Below the pieces are notes generated by a model. It saw only the letters and a program-made list of their open reading frames with translations, was not told the origin of the DNA and did no database searches. Shown here piece by piece: positions 33,671 through 42,490 of a stretch of 64,000 nucleotides of DNA; within the stretch, counting starts at the first letter, position 1; each line of letters opens with the position of its first letter. A program made the position numbers and the translations under genes. The stretch spans positions 15,270,246-15,334,245 of the forward strand of contig JASJYW010000026.1 of NCBI GenBank assembly GCA_030386875.1. The letters are read 5' to 3'. This DNA comes from Morinoia aosen (lineage: Eukaryota > Arthropoda > Malacostraca > Amphipoda > Talitridae).

Positions 33671-36181
33671 TCATTGGGTGTACAGGGGCACGGCAATTTG
33701 ATCGGTGTTGAGCTGCGGTCTATGTTTGGTTATATAAAGGGATTCTAAAATTCTAATATCTGACTCCTGAGCTGATCCTATGATTTCAAAATTATCTATA
33801 GAGAACGAATGATTGGTCTGTTCACAATGATGTCTGGGAGGAGAATGCGGCAAGAATGCTAGAGGCCGGTTTGTTCTGAAGGAACGGCCTATGTGTTGAA
33901 AAAATCTGATCTTCGACTGTTTCTGAGTGCTTCCGATATAAGAACTCTGGCAAGTTCCGCACGTAAATTTATAGACAATATTCGAAAGCAATTCAGAGGG
34001 CAGCCTGTCTTTATACCTAAAGAATTTTTTAATCTGGAAGTCATTCTTTAAAGCAAAAATAAAGTCAATCTGGGGGTAAAATTTAGATAGTAATTTCCTG
34101 AAATACCTAATCATTTCTTCAGATGAGGGGCCTATGTAAGGAAGAGATATGTACACCTTACATTTACTTACTGTGCACAAGGTTTGTTTCGGACGAGAAA
34201 ATATATTACATAAAAAATCACGGACAAGCCTGTCAAATAAACCGTGTGGATAGCCGTTGTCAGAAAAAAAAGATTTTAAAAAATCTAATTCGGAAGAAAA
34301 GTTGGAGTATGAGGAGGATAGGTTATATGCACGATGGAGAAGGGTCCGTATTGAATTAAGTTTATAGCGGAAGTGACAGAAACTGAAGAAACTGCAGCCT
34401 AACCCAGTAAAAGTTGGTTTGCGGTATACACTGGAAACGAAACCCTGCTCTGTTCTACTGATATTGAGATCTAAAAAAGGTAATCTATTGTTTTGTTCAG
34501 GTTCCATAGTAAAATTGATATTCGAATGATACTTATTGATATGATTTAGAAATAACGGAGCATGGGATTCATCTTCAAAGATTACACATGTGTCATCCAA
34601 GTATCTTTTGTAAAACACAGGTTTAAAAAAATCAGGGCATTCCTCAAGGTACTTTTGTTCCATATTGCATAAAAAAATGTTAGCAAGAGTAGGCGCGATC
34701 GGGTTGCCCATCGATAAGCCATCTATTTGTTTATACAGTTTTTGATTAAAAAAGAAATACGTCTCAGTAACTGCTAGTTTCAAGAAATGCATAAAACTCA
34801 CATTATCAAACCCGTAAAATAATTGACTAGATGAAAAACACTTATTGCACAACAATTGCAGAGTTTCTACGACTGGGATGTTTGTATACAAAGATTCAAC
34901 GTCGAAGCTCGCCATGAAATGGTTAGATTTGCAAGGAAATTTCACAATATCATTGAAGAACGTATATGAATTCTTTACTGTATATTGATTGGTAGAATAC
35001 GAGTCAATGAAAGGAATGAGATATTTTGCTAATTTGAACATAGAGGTAATGAAAGCTGCAAGAATTGGACGTAAAGGAACATTATTTTTATGAACTTTGG
35101 CCAGACCGTACAGAATTCCAGGAGATGAGCCAGAGGCATACAATTGTTTATAAGTAGTCTCGGAGATTGTGCCCAAGCGTTTAATTTTGTTCAAGAATCT
35201 ATTAATTTTATCTTCAAGTCTCACCACTGTATTTAACGGATCTAAGTTAGGCATAAGTTGAAATTTAGTTCCATCGGACAATATATTCATCATTTTTTGC
35301 ACATAATCCATTTTATTCAATAGTACTACGCCTCTACCTTTATCCGGCGAACATACGACAATGGATTCATCCGAACCTAAGTTTTTTAGCGTGGCAATAT
35401 CAGCCCTACTAAAAATTGGAGAAAAAACTCTATTCGCTCTAAAACCATAAAATGCAGCGGATGCCTTCTGTTTGACCAAATTTGCAACTAAGTCAAAATT
35501 TCCGTTTTCTACAATAGCACACGATTTCAGCACTCTGATGAATTTCTCAATGGACAAAAAATATTTAAAAAAATTTAACTTTCTCACTGGTAGATTGAAA
35601 TATAAACCAAATGACAATAAAAATCTTTCTCTGCGCGACAAAGTACGATTTGAAAAATTGAAAATTACATCATCAGGGTTACATGAAGAGAGTGCGGATT
35701 TTACACCTAACTGGGACAATTTCCTATCGTGAGTCTGCTTCACAGTATCAATATATTTAACGGTTTTACGCTGTACAAACAGTTTAAGACTTGAAAAATC
35801 TAATGTACTGACTACGGTTGACAAAGAATTTTGAATAGACAACAGTTGGGCTTCCAGTTGTTGAAGTCTGCGCTCCTTCTGTCGGATTTCCTGGTCGAGT
35901 AGCTGCTCCTGAAACTTCCGGTATGCTTCAGTTTGTTGCAGATATTGCTTATATAGCTTAAAGGCTAGAAATTTTGGCACGACTTGGTACGCCTTGCAGC
36001 ACACCAGATAGTGTAGATCCTGCTTAGTTTTCGCCAGTTTTCGTGAACACTGCTCAAATTTTCGAAACCACAAAAGTCCATCTTGGCCATATCTATGACG
36101 TAAAATATCAGAAATTGGACGATTGGCAGGAAACCTAATTTTTAGTATAAAAAGAAACACAAGGGTCACAATAAAAATCAT
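33671..36181 (-). CDS. PLE RT / GIY-YIG endonuclease (ORF intact, F532C in motif C region)
   Basis: Thirteenth full minus-strand unit. The ORF is uninterrupted at 836 aa but has three private amino-acid changes: N378I in the RPILAAF region, F532C two residues after the catalytic YLDD (reading YLDDTCVIF), and S776F inside the endonuclease. The hydrophobic residues after the catalytic aspartates are usually conserved in RTs, so F532C could weaken polymerisation. It is the most substituted intact-ORF unit in the array. Confidence 0.9.
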   Translation of the reverse strand: MIFIVTLVFLFILKIRFPANRPISDILRHRYGQDGLLWFRKFEQCSRKLAKTKQDLHYLVCCKAYQVVPKFLAFKLYKQYLQQTEAYRKFQEQLLDQEIRQKERRLQQLEAQLLSIQNSLSTVVSTLDFSSLKLFVQRKTVKYIDTVKQTHDRKLSQLGVKSALSSCNPDDVIFNFSNRTLSRRERFLLSFGLYFNLPVRKLNFFKYFLSIEKFIRVLKSCAIVENGNFDLVANLVKQKASAAFYGFRANRVFSPIFSRADIATLKNLGSDESIVVCSPDKGRGVVLLNKMDYVQKMMNILSDGTKFQLMPNLDPLNTVVRLEDKINRFLNKIKRLGTISETTYKQLYASGSSPGILYGLAKVHKNNVPLRPILAAFITSMFKLAKYLIPFIDSYSTNQYTVKNSYTFFNDIVKFPCKSNHFMASFDVESLYTNIPVVETLQLLCNKCFSSSQLFYGFDNVSFMHFLKLAVTETYFFFNQKLYKQIDGLSMGNPIAPTLANIFLCNMEQKYLEECPDFFKPVFYKRYLDDTCVIFEDESHAPLFLNHINKYHSNINFTMEPEQNNRLPFLDLNISRTEQGFVSSVYRKPTFTGLGCSFFSFCHFRYKLNSIRTLLHRAYNLSSSYSNFSSELDFLKSFFSDNGYPHGLFDRLVRDFLCNIFSRPKQTLCTVSKCKVYISLPYIGPSSEEMIRYFRKLLSKFYPQIDFIFALKNDFQIKKFFRYKDRLPSELLSNIVYKFTCGTCQSSYIGSTQKQSKIRFFQHIGRSFRTNRPLAFLPHSPPRHHCEQTNHSFSIDNFEIIGSAQESDIRILESLYITKHRPQLNTDQIAVPLYTQ

Positions 36182-36372
36182 CTATTTGCACTCAGACCAG
36201 CTGGTTTCGACTTTTCATTTTCAATGAATGCTTCTGAAACAAAAGGACAAAAATTTTTTTATACACTCAAAATTACAAAGTATTAAAAAAAAACACTTGT
36301 AACACTTCATAGGAAATTTACATGGGTCCTTGTTAAAAAATATATATAAAAAAAAACGAAAACTAAACTAAA

Positions 36373-38884
36373 TCATTGGGTGTACAGGGGCACGGCAATT
36401 TGATCGGTGTTGAGCTGCGGTCTATGTTTGGTTATATAAAGGGATTCTAAAATTCTAATATCTGACTCCTGAGCTGATCCTATGATTTCAAAATTATCTA
36501 TAGAGAACGAATGATTGGTCTGTTCACAATGATGTCTGGGAGGAGAATGCGGCAAGGATGCTAGAGGCCGGTTTGTTCTGAAGGAACGGCCTATGTGTTG
36601 AAAAAATCTGATCTTCGACTGTTTCTGAGTGCTTCCGATATAAGAACTCTGGCAAGTTCCGCACGTAAATTTATAGACAATATTCGAAAGCAATTCAGAG
36701 GGCAGCCTGTCTTTATACCTAAAGAATTTTTTAATCTGGAAGTCATTCTTTAAAGCAAAAATAAAGTCAATCTGGGGGTAAAATTTAGATAGTAATTTCC
36801 TGAAATACCTAATCATTTCTTCAGATGAGGGGCCTATGTAAGGAAGAGATATGTACACCTTACATTTACTTACTGTGCACAAGGTTTGTTTCGGACGAGA
36901 AAATATATTACATAAAAAATCACGGACAAGCCTGTCAAATAAACCGTGTGGATAGCCGTTGTCAGAAAAAAAAGATTTTAAAAAATCTAATTCGGAAGAA
37001 AAGTTGGAGTATGAGGAGGATAGGTTATATGCACGATGGAGAAGGGTCCGTATTGAATTAAGTTTATAGCGGAAGTGACAGAAACTGAAGAAACTGCAGC
37101 CTAACCCAGTAAAAGTTGGTTTGCGGTATACACTGGAAACGAAACCCTGCTCTGTTCTACTGATATTGAGATCTAAAAAAGGTAATCTATTGTTTTGTTC
37201 AGGTTCCATAGTAAAATTGATATTCGAATGATACTTATTGATATGATTTAGAAATAACGGAGCATGGGATTCATCTTCAAAGATTACAAATGTGTCATCC
37301 AAGTATCTTTTGTAAAACACAGGTTTAAAAAAATCAGGGCATTCCTCAAGGTACTTTTGTTCCATATTGCATAAAAAAAATGTTAGCAAGAGTAGGCGCG
37401 ATCGGGTTGCCCATCGATAAGCCATCTATTTGTTTATACAGTTTTTGATTAAAAAAGAAATACGTCTCAGTAACTGCTAGTTTCAAGAAATGCATAAAAC
37501 TCACATTATCAAACCCGTAAAATAATTGACTAGATGAAAAACACTTATTGCACAACAATTGCAGAGTTTCTACGACTGGGATGTTTGTATACAAAGATTC
37601 AACGTCGAAGCTCGCCATGAAATGGTTAGATTTGCAAGGAAATTTCACAATATCATTGAAGAACGTATATGAATTCTTTACTGTATATTGATTGGTAGAA
37701 TACGAGTCAATGAAAGGAATGAGATATTTTGCTAATTTGAACATAGAGGTATTGAAAGCTGCAAGAATTGGACGTAAAGGAACATTATTTTTATGAACTT
37801 TGGCCAGACCGTACAGAATTCCAGGAGATGAGCCAGAGGCATACAATTGTTTATAAGTAGTCTCGGAGATTGTGCCCAAGCGTTTAATTTTGTTCAAGAA
37901 TCTATTAATTTTATCTTCAAGTCTCACCACTGTATTTAACGGATCTAAGTTAGGCATAAGTTGAAATTTAGTTCCATCGGACAATATATTCATCATTTTT
38001 TGCACATAATCCATTTTATTCAATAGTACTACGCCTCTACCTTTATCCGGCGAACATACGACAATGGATTCATCCGAACCTAAGTTTTTTAGCGTGGCAA
38101 TATCAGCCCTACTAAAAATTGGAGAAAAAACTCTATTCGCTCTAAAACCATAAAATGCAGCGGATGCCTTCTGTTTGACCAAATTTGCAACTAAGTCAAA
38201 ATTTCCGTTTTCTACAATAGCACACGATTTCAGCACTCTGATGAATTTCTCAATGGACAAAAAATATTTAAAAAAATTTAACTTTCTCACTGGTAGATTG
38301 AAATATAAACCAAATGACAATAAAAATCTTTCTCTGCGCGACAAAGTACGATTTGAAAAATTGAAAATTACATCATCAGGGTTACATGAAGAGAGTGCGG
38401 ATTTTACACCTAACTGGGACAATTTCCTATCGTGAGTCTGCTTCACAGTATCAATATATTTAACGGTTTTACGCTGTACAAACAGTTTAAGACTTGAAAA
38501 ATCTAATGTACTGACTACGGTTGACAAAGAATTTTGAATAGACAACAGTTGGGCTTCCAGTTGTTGAAGTCTGCGCTCCTTCTGTCGGATTTCCTGGTCG
38601 AGTAGCTGCTCCTGAAACTTCCGGTATGCTTCAGTTTGTTGCAGATATTGCTTATATAGCTTAAAGGCTAGAAATTTTGGCACGACTTGGTACGCCTTGC
38701 AGCACACCAGATAGTGTAGATCCTGCTTAGTTTTCGCCAGTTTTCGTGAACACTGCTCAAATTTTCGAAACCACAAAAGTCCATCTTGGCCATATCTATG
38801 ACGTAAAATATCAGAAATTGGACGATTGGCAGGAAACCTAATTTTTAGTATAAAAAGAAACACAAGGGTCACAATAAAAATCAT
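36373..38884 (-). pseudogene. PLE RT / GIY-YIG copy with 1-nt insertion in an A run
   Basis: Last full unit before the inversion. An extra A at 37373-37380 (eight instead of seven) shifts the frame within motif B, after residue 503 of NIFLCN. The frame from 38884 ends at 37346 (512 codons), and the rest (36373-37425) continues in another frame with motif C and the endonuclease. As read, the RT is split before its YLDD. The indel is in a homopolymer and may be a base-calling error. Upstream of its ATG lies a 176-bp leader, after which the unit series ends at the scrambled junction. Confidence 0.88.
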
Positions 38885-39060
38885 CTATTTGCACTCAGAC
38901 CAGCTGGTTTCGACTTTTCATTTTCAATGAATGCTTCTGAAACAAAAGGACAAAAATTTTTTTATACACTCAAAATTACAAAGTATTAAAAAAAAACACT
39001 TGTAACACTTCATAGGAAATTTACATGGGTCCTTGTTAAAAAATATATATAAAAAAAAAA

Positions 39061-39139
39061 CGATTTCAGCACTCTGATGAATTTCTCAATGGACAAAAAA
39101 TATTTAAAAAAATTTAACTTTCTCACTGGTAGATTGAAA
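39061..39139 (-). mobile_element. PLE scrap in junction (ORF codons ~193-219)
   Basis: These 79 bp match the interior of the minus-orientation ORF (for example 3101-3179) and are joined directly to the end of the leader at about 39060. The two parental sequences share acga at the join, a 4-bp microhomology. The scrap has the same orientation as the left array but is out of its normal order. It encodes no usable protein by itself. Confidence 0.85.
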
Positions 39140-39213
39140 ACACTGAATCCGTCAAGCCTCCGATGTTGAGCATTCATCGAGATGGCTTTTCATTCCACGT
39201 TCCACGTTTGTGC
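39140..39213. other. 74-bp non-PLE filler at the inversion breakpoint
   Basis: This stretch matches no part of the PLE unit. It separates the minus-oriented scrap (39061-39139) from plus-oriented PLE sequence. Its first bases (about 39138-39151) share a 14-bp match with the region near 63.67 kb at the other end of the window. Filler DNA of this kind is typical of end joining or replication template switching. An open frame running through it from 39163 is accidental. Confidence 0.7.
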
Positions 39214-39585
39214 TTCCAGTGTATACCGCAATTCTTTAGGTATAAAGACAGGCTGCCCTCTGAATTGCTTTCGAATATTGTCTATAAATTTACGTGCGGA
39301 ACTTGCCAGAGTTCTTATATCGGAAGCACTCAGAAACAGTCGAAGATCAGATTTTTTCAACACATAGGCCGTTCCTTCAGAACAAACCGGCCTCTAGCAT
39401 CCTTGCCGCATTCTCCTCCCAGACATCATTGTGAACAGACCAATCATTCGTTCTCTATAGATAATTTTGAAATCATAGGATCAGCTCAGGAGTCAGATAT
39501 TAGAATTTTAGAATCCCTTTATATAACCAAACATAGACCGCAGCTCAACACCGATCAAATTGCCGTGCCCCTGTACACCCAATGA
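39214..39585 (+). pseudogene. 5'-truncated, internally deleted PLE copy (endonuclease end only)
   Basis: The first plus-strand PLE sequence is a 17-bp piece (39214-39230) matching the VYRKPT-coding region. It is fused to the frame for FRYKDRLPSELL..., skipping about 0.4 kb; the join shares aa. From 39231 to the stop at 39585 it encodes residues ~720-836, that is the CxxC (C741/C744), YIG, E813 and PxLN parts of the GIY-YIG domain. It has no RT and no native start codon. Downstream it has a normal 191-bp spacer leading into the intact unit at 39777. This copy marks the switch of orientation. Confidence 0.85.
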
Positions 39586-39609
39586 TTTAGTTTAGTTTTC
39601 GTTTTTTTT

Positions 39610-39618
39610 TATATATAT
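39610..39618 (+). promoter_or_regulatory. TATA-like stretch in the PLE spacer
   Basis: A TATATATAT run sits after a T tract about 160 nt upstream of the ATG and occurs in every spacer (minus-strand example: about 3918-3926). PLE pseudo-LTRs are expected to carry the promoter, and this is the only TATA-like element in the spacer. In so AT-rich a sequence it could be chance; no initiator can be placed. Confidence 0.25.
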
Positions 39619-39636
39619 TTTTTAACAAGGACCCAT

Positions 39637-39724
39637 GTAAATTTCCTATGAAGTGTTACAAGTGTTTTTTTTTAATACTTTGTAATTTTGAGTGTATAAA
39701 AAAATTTTTGTCCTTTTGTTTCAG
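39637..39724 (+). other. Candidate 88-nt intron in the PLE 5' leader
   Basis: A GTAAAT donor-like site follows acccat, and 88 nt later a strong pyrimidine-rich acceptor (ttttgtccttttgtttcag) ends at 39724. The Drosophila virilis Penelope element is known to carry a short intron (about 75 nt) in its 5' region, so size and place fit. The plus-strand array ends within this candidate (47765). Splicing would join a short 5' exon to the segment that begins with the hammerhead-like fold. The donor is not a perfect consensus and there is no RNA evidence. Minus-strand equivalent: 3812-3899. Confidence 0.35.
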
Positions 39725-39726
39725 AA

Positions 39727-39770
39727 GCATTCATTGAAAATGAAAAGTCGAAACCAGCTGGTCTGAGTGC
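39727..39770 (+). ncRNA. Hammerhead-ribozyme-like fold upstream of PLE ATG (core degenerate)
   Basis: Type I hammerhead layout: stem I GCAUUCA (39727-39733) pairs with UGAGUGC (39764-39770, one G-U). Between them are UUGAAAA where CUGANGA is expected, then GUC-GAAA, the self-complementary stem III ACCAGCUGGU, and UC just before the predicted cleavage point (39763/39764), 13 nt before the ATG. PLEs are known to encode hammerheads in their pseudo-LTRs. Against activity: core positions C3 and G8 are U and A, and stem II has no clear 5' strand. The same 44 nt are found in every spacer. Minus-strand copies are at 1063-1106, 6468-6511, 9170-9213, 11872-11915, 14574-14617, 17276-17319, 19978-20021, 22679-22722, 25380-25423, 28083-28126, 30784-30827, 33486-33529, 36188-36231 and 38891-38934. 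Plus-strand copies are at 42441-42484 and 45144-45187. Confidence 0.4.
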
Positions 39771-39776
39771 AAATAG

Positions 39777-42287
39777 ATGATTTTTATTGTGACCCTTGTG
39801 TTTCTTTTTATACTAAAAATTAGGTTTCCTGCCAATCGTCCAATTTCTGATATTTTACGTCATAGATATGGCCAAGATGGACTTTTGTGGTTTCGAAAAT
39901 TTGAGCAGTGTTCACGAAAACTGGCGAAAACTAAGCAGGATCTACACTATCTGGTGTGCTGCAAGGCGTACCAAGTCGTGCCAAAATTTCTAGCCTTTAA
40001 GCTATATAAGCAATATCTGCAACAAACTGAAGCATACCGGAAGTTTCAGGAGCAGCTACTCGACCAGGAAATCCGACAGAAGGAGCGCAGACTTCAACAA
40101 CTGGAAGCCCAACTGTTGTCTATTCAAAATTCTTTGTCAACCGTAGTCAGTACATTAGATTTTTCAAGTCTTAAACTGTTTGTACAGCGTAAAACCGTTA
40201 AATATATTGATACTGTGAAGCAGACTCACGATAGGAAATTGTCCCAGTTAGGTGTAAAATCCGCACTCTCTTCATGTAACCCTGATGATGTAATTTTCAA
40301 TTTTTCAAATCGTACTTTGTCGCGCAGAGAAAGATTTTTATTGTCATTTGGTTTATATTTCAATCTACCAGTGAGAAAGTTAAATTTTTTTAAATATTTT
40401 TTGTCCATTGAGAAATTCATCAGAGTGCTGAAATCGTGTGCTATTGTAGAAAACGGAAATTTTGACTTAGTTGCAAATTTGGTCAAACAGAAGGCATCCG
40501 CTGCATTTTATGGTTTTAGAGCGAATAGAGTTTTTTCTCCAATTTTTAGTAGGGCTGATATTGCCACGCTAAAAAACTTAGGTTCGGATGAATCCATTGT
40601 CGTATGTTCGCCGGATAAAGGTAGAGGCGTAGTACTATTGAATAAAATGGATTATGTGCAAAAAATGATGAATATATTGTCCGATGGAACTAAATTTCAA
40701 CTTATGCCTAACTTAGATCCGTTAAATACAGTGGTGAGACTTGAAGATAAAATTAATAGATTCTTGAACAAAATTAAACGCTTGGGCACAATCTCCGAGA
40801 CTACTTATAAACAATTGTATGCCTCTGGCTCATCTCCTGGAATTCTGTACGGTCTGGCCAAAGTTCATAAAAATAATGTTCCTTTACGTCCAATTCTTGC
40901 AGCTTTCAATACCTCTATGTTCAAATTAGCAAAATATCTCATTCCTTTCATTGACTCGTATTCTACCAATCAATATACAGTAAAGAATTCATATACGTTC
41001 TTCAATGATATTGTGAAATTTCCTTGCAAATCTAACCATTTCATGGCGAGCTTCGACGTTGAATCTTTGTATACAAACATCCCAGTCGTAGAAACTCTGC
41101 AATTGTTGTGCAATAAGTGTTTTTCATCTAGTCAATTATTTTACGGGTTTGATAATGTGAGTTTTATGCATTTCTTGAAACTAGCAGTTACTGAGACGTA
41201 TTTCTTTTTTAATCAAAAACTGTATAAACAAATAGATGGCTTATCGATGGGCAACCCGATCGCGCCTACTCTTGCTAACATTTTTTTATGCAATATGGAA
41301 CAAAAGTACCTTGAGGAATGCCCTGATTTTTTTAAACCTGTGTTTTACAAAAGATACTTGGATGACACATTTGTAATCTTTGAAGATGAATCCCATGCTC
41401 CGTTATTTCTAAATCATATCAATAAGTATCATTCGAATATCAATTTTACTATGGAACCTGAACAAAACAATAGATTACCTTTTTTAGATCTCAATATCAG
41501 TAGAACAGAGCAGGGTTTCGTTTCCAGTGTATACCGCAAGCCAACTTTTACTGGGTTAGGCTGCAGTTTCTTCAGTTTCTGTCACTTCCGCTATAAACTT
41601 AATTCAATACGGACCCTTCTCCATCGTGCATATAACCTATCCTCCTCATACTCCAACTTTTCTTCCGAATTAGATTTTTTAAAATCTTTTTTTTCTGACA
41701 ACGGCTATCCACACGGTTTATTTGACAGGCTTGTCCGTGATTTTTTATGTAATATATTTTCTCGTCCGAAACAAACCTTGTGCACAGTAAGTAAATGTAA
41801 GGTGTACATATCTCTTCCTTACATAGGCCCCTCATCTGAAGAAATGATTAGGTATTTCAGGAAATTACTATCTAAATTTTACCCCCAGATTGACTTTATT
41901 TTTGCTTTAAAGAATGACTTCCAGATTAAAAAATTCTTTAGGTATAAAGACAGGCTGCCCTCTGAATTGCTTTCGAATATTGTCTATAAATTTACGTGCG
42001 GAACTTGCCAGAGTTCTTATATCGGAAGCACTCAGAAACAGTCGAAGATCAGATTTTTTCAACACATAGGCCGTTCCTTCAGAACAAACCGGCCTCTAGC
42101 ATCCTTGCCGCATTCTCCTCCCAGACATCATTGTGAACAGACCAATCATTCGTTCTCTATAGATAATTTTGAAATCATAGGATCAGCTCAGGAGTCAGAT
42201 ATTAGAATTTTAGAATCCCTTTATATAACCAAACATAGACCGCAGCTCAACACCGATCAAATTGCCGTGCCCCTGTACACCCAATGA
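39777..42287 (+). CDS. PLE reverse transcriptase / GIY-YIG endonuclease (intact; reference copy)
   Basis: 836-aa retroelement polyprotein that would copy its RNA into DNA at a nicked target. Order: hydrophobic segment (residues 2-14), Gln/Glu-rich coiled coil (~80-125), then the PLE RT with SPDKGRGVVLL (278-288), GLAKVHK (359-365), RPILAAF (371-377), motif A FDVESLYTNIP (D427), motif B GLSMGNPIAPTLANIF (488-503), motif C YLDD (527-530), LPFLDLNI (567-574) and VYRKPT (585-590). A C-terminal GIY-YIG endonuclease follows: C741/C744, YIG 748-750, H763, an H/C cluster 784-791, E813 and PxLN 822-825. RT plus GIY-YIG in this order defines endonuclease-bearing PLEs, and the length is usual for the family. 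The ATG is preceded directly by in-frame TAG. The copy has a silent change at K588 (AAG). Activity is inferred. Confidence 0.95.
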   Translation: MIFIVTLVFLFILKIRFPANRPISDILRHRYGQDGLLWFRKFEQCSRKLAKTKQDLHYLVCCKAYQVVPKFLAFKLYKQYLQQTEAYRKFQEQLLDQEIRQKERRLQQLEAQLLSIQNSLSTVVSTLDFSSLKLFVQRKTVKYIDTVKQTHDRKLSQLGVKSALSSCNPDDVIFNFSNRTLSRRERFLLSFGLYFNLPVRKLNFFKYFLSIEKFIRVLKSCAIVENGNFDLVANLVKQKASAAFYGFRANRVFSPIFSRADIATLKNLGSDESIVVCSPDKGRGVVLLNKMDYVQKMMNILSDGTKFQLMPNLDPLNTVVRLEDKINRFLNKIKRLGTISETTYKQLYASGSSPGILYGLAKVHKNNVPLRPILAAFNTSMFKLAKYLIPFIDSYSTNQYTVKNSYTFFNDIVKFPCKSNHFMASFDVESLYTNIPVVETLQLLCNKCFSSSQLFYGFDNVSFMHFLKLAVTETYFFFNQKLYKQIDGLSMGNPIAPTLANIFLCNMEQKYLEECPDFFKPVFYKRYLDDTFVIFEDESHAPLFLNHINKYHSNINFTMEPEQNNRLPFLDLNISRTEQGFVSSVYRKPTFTGLGCSFFSFCHFRYKLNSIRTLLHRAYNLSSSYSNFSSELDFLKSFFSDNGYPHGLFDRLVRDFLCNIFSRPKQTLCTVSKCKVYISLPYIGPSSEEMIRYFRKLLSKFYPQIDFIFALKNDFQIKKFFRYKDRLPSELLSNIVYKFTCGTCQSSYIGSTQKQSKIRFFQHIGRSFRTNRPLASLPHSPPRHHCEQTNHSFSIDNFEIIGSAQESDIRILESLYITKHRPQLNTDQIAVPLYTQ

Positions 42288-42490
42288 TTTAGTTTAGTTT
42301 TCGTTTTTTTTTATATATATTTTTTAACAAGGACCCATGTAAATTTCCTATGAAGTGTTACAAGTGTTTTTTTTTTTTTTTTTTTTAATACTTTGTAATT
42401 TTGAGTGTATAAAAAAATTTTTTGTCCTTTTGTTTCAGAAGCATTCATTGAAAATGAAAAGTCGAAACCAGCTGGTCTGAGTGCAAATAG
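42288..42490 (+). repeat. Spacer variant with expanded T tract (203 bp)
   Basis: Compared with the 191-bp form this spacer is 12 bp longer. The T run after ttacaagtg (from about 42366) is about doubled, and a second T run after aaaaaa has one extra T. The putative acceptor, hammerhead-like fold and ATG context are unchanged. It is a mononucleotide length change, either slippage in the genome or a base-calling error. Confidence 0.8.

Larger units (their letters stand above)
1..39060 (-). mobile_element. Head-to-tail tandem array of Penelope-like element units (minus strand)
   Basis: Near-identical units follow one another with a period of 2702 bp (range 2700-2703). ORF ends fall at 1249, 3951, 6653, 9355, 12057, 14759, 17461, 20163, 22863, 25566, 28268, 30969, 33671 and 36373, after one unit truncated by the window edge. 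Every unit is ORF plus about 191 bp of spacer, with no other DNA between units, so the 3' tail of one copy is directly the 5' leader of the next. PLEs are known to form partial tandem structures (pseudo-LTRs), but 14 consecutive full units is extreme. The array ends at its head (5') side near 39060, 176 nt upstream of the last ATG, inside what would be the preceding copy's 3' tail. Either real amplification or an assembly that extended a repeat would look like this. Confidence 0.93.
39586..39776 (+). repeat. 191-bp inter-ORF spacer / pseudo-LTR region (reference)
   Basis: This sequence lies between every pair of ORFs, so it is at once the 3' tail of one unit and the 5' leader of the next, which is what PLE pseudo-LTRs are. 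It is AT-rich. In order it holds a T tract with a TATATATAT stretch (39610-39618), a GTAAAT donor-like site at 39637, another T tract, an A/T tract, a pyrimidine-rich acceptor ending in CAG at 39724, and a hammerhead-like fold at 39727-39770. No AATAAA is seen in the sense direction. Minus-strand equivalents start one base after each ORF (1057-1248, 3760-3950, 6462-6652 and so on). Confidence 0.85.

Noticed and set aside
39163-39585. 140-codon plus-strand frame that seems to give a new N-terminus to the endonuclease
   Set aside because: The first ~22 codons are junction filler and a 17-bp scrap; the apparent fusion gene is a rearrangement by-product with no promoter or relative.
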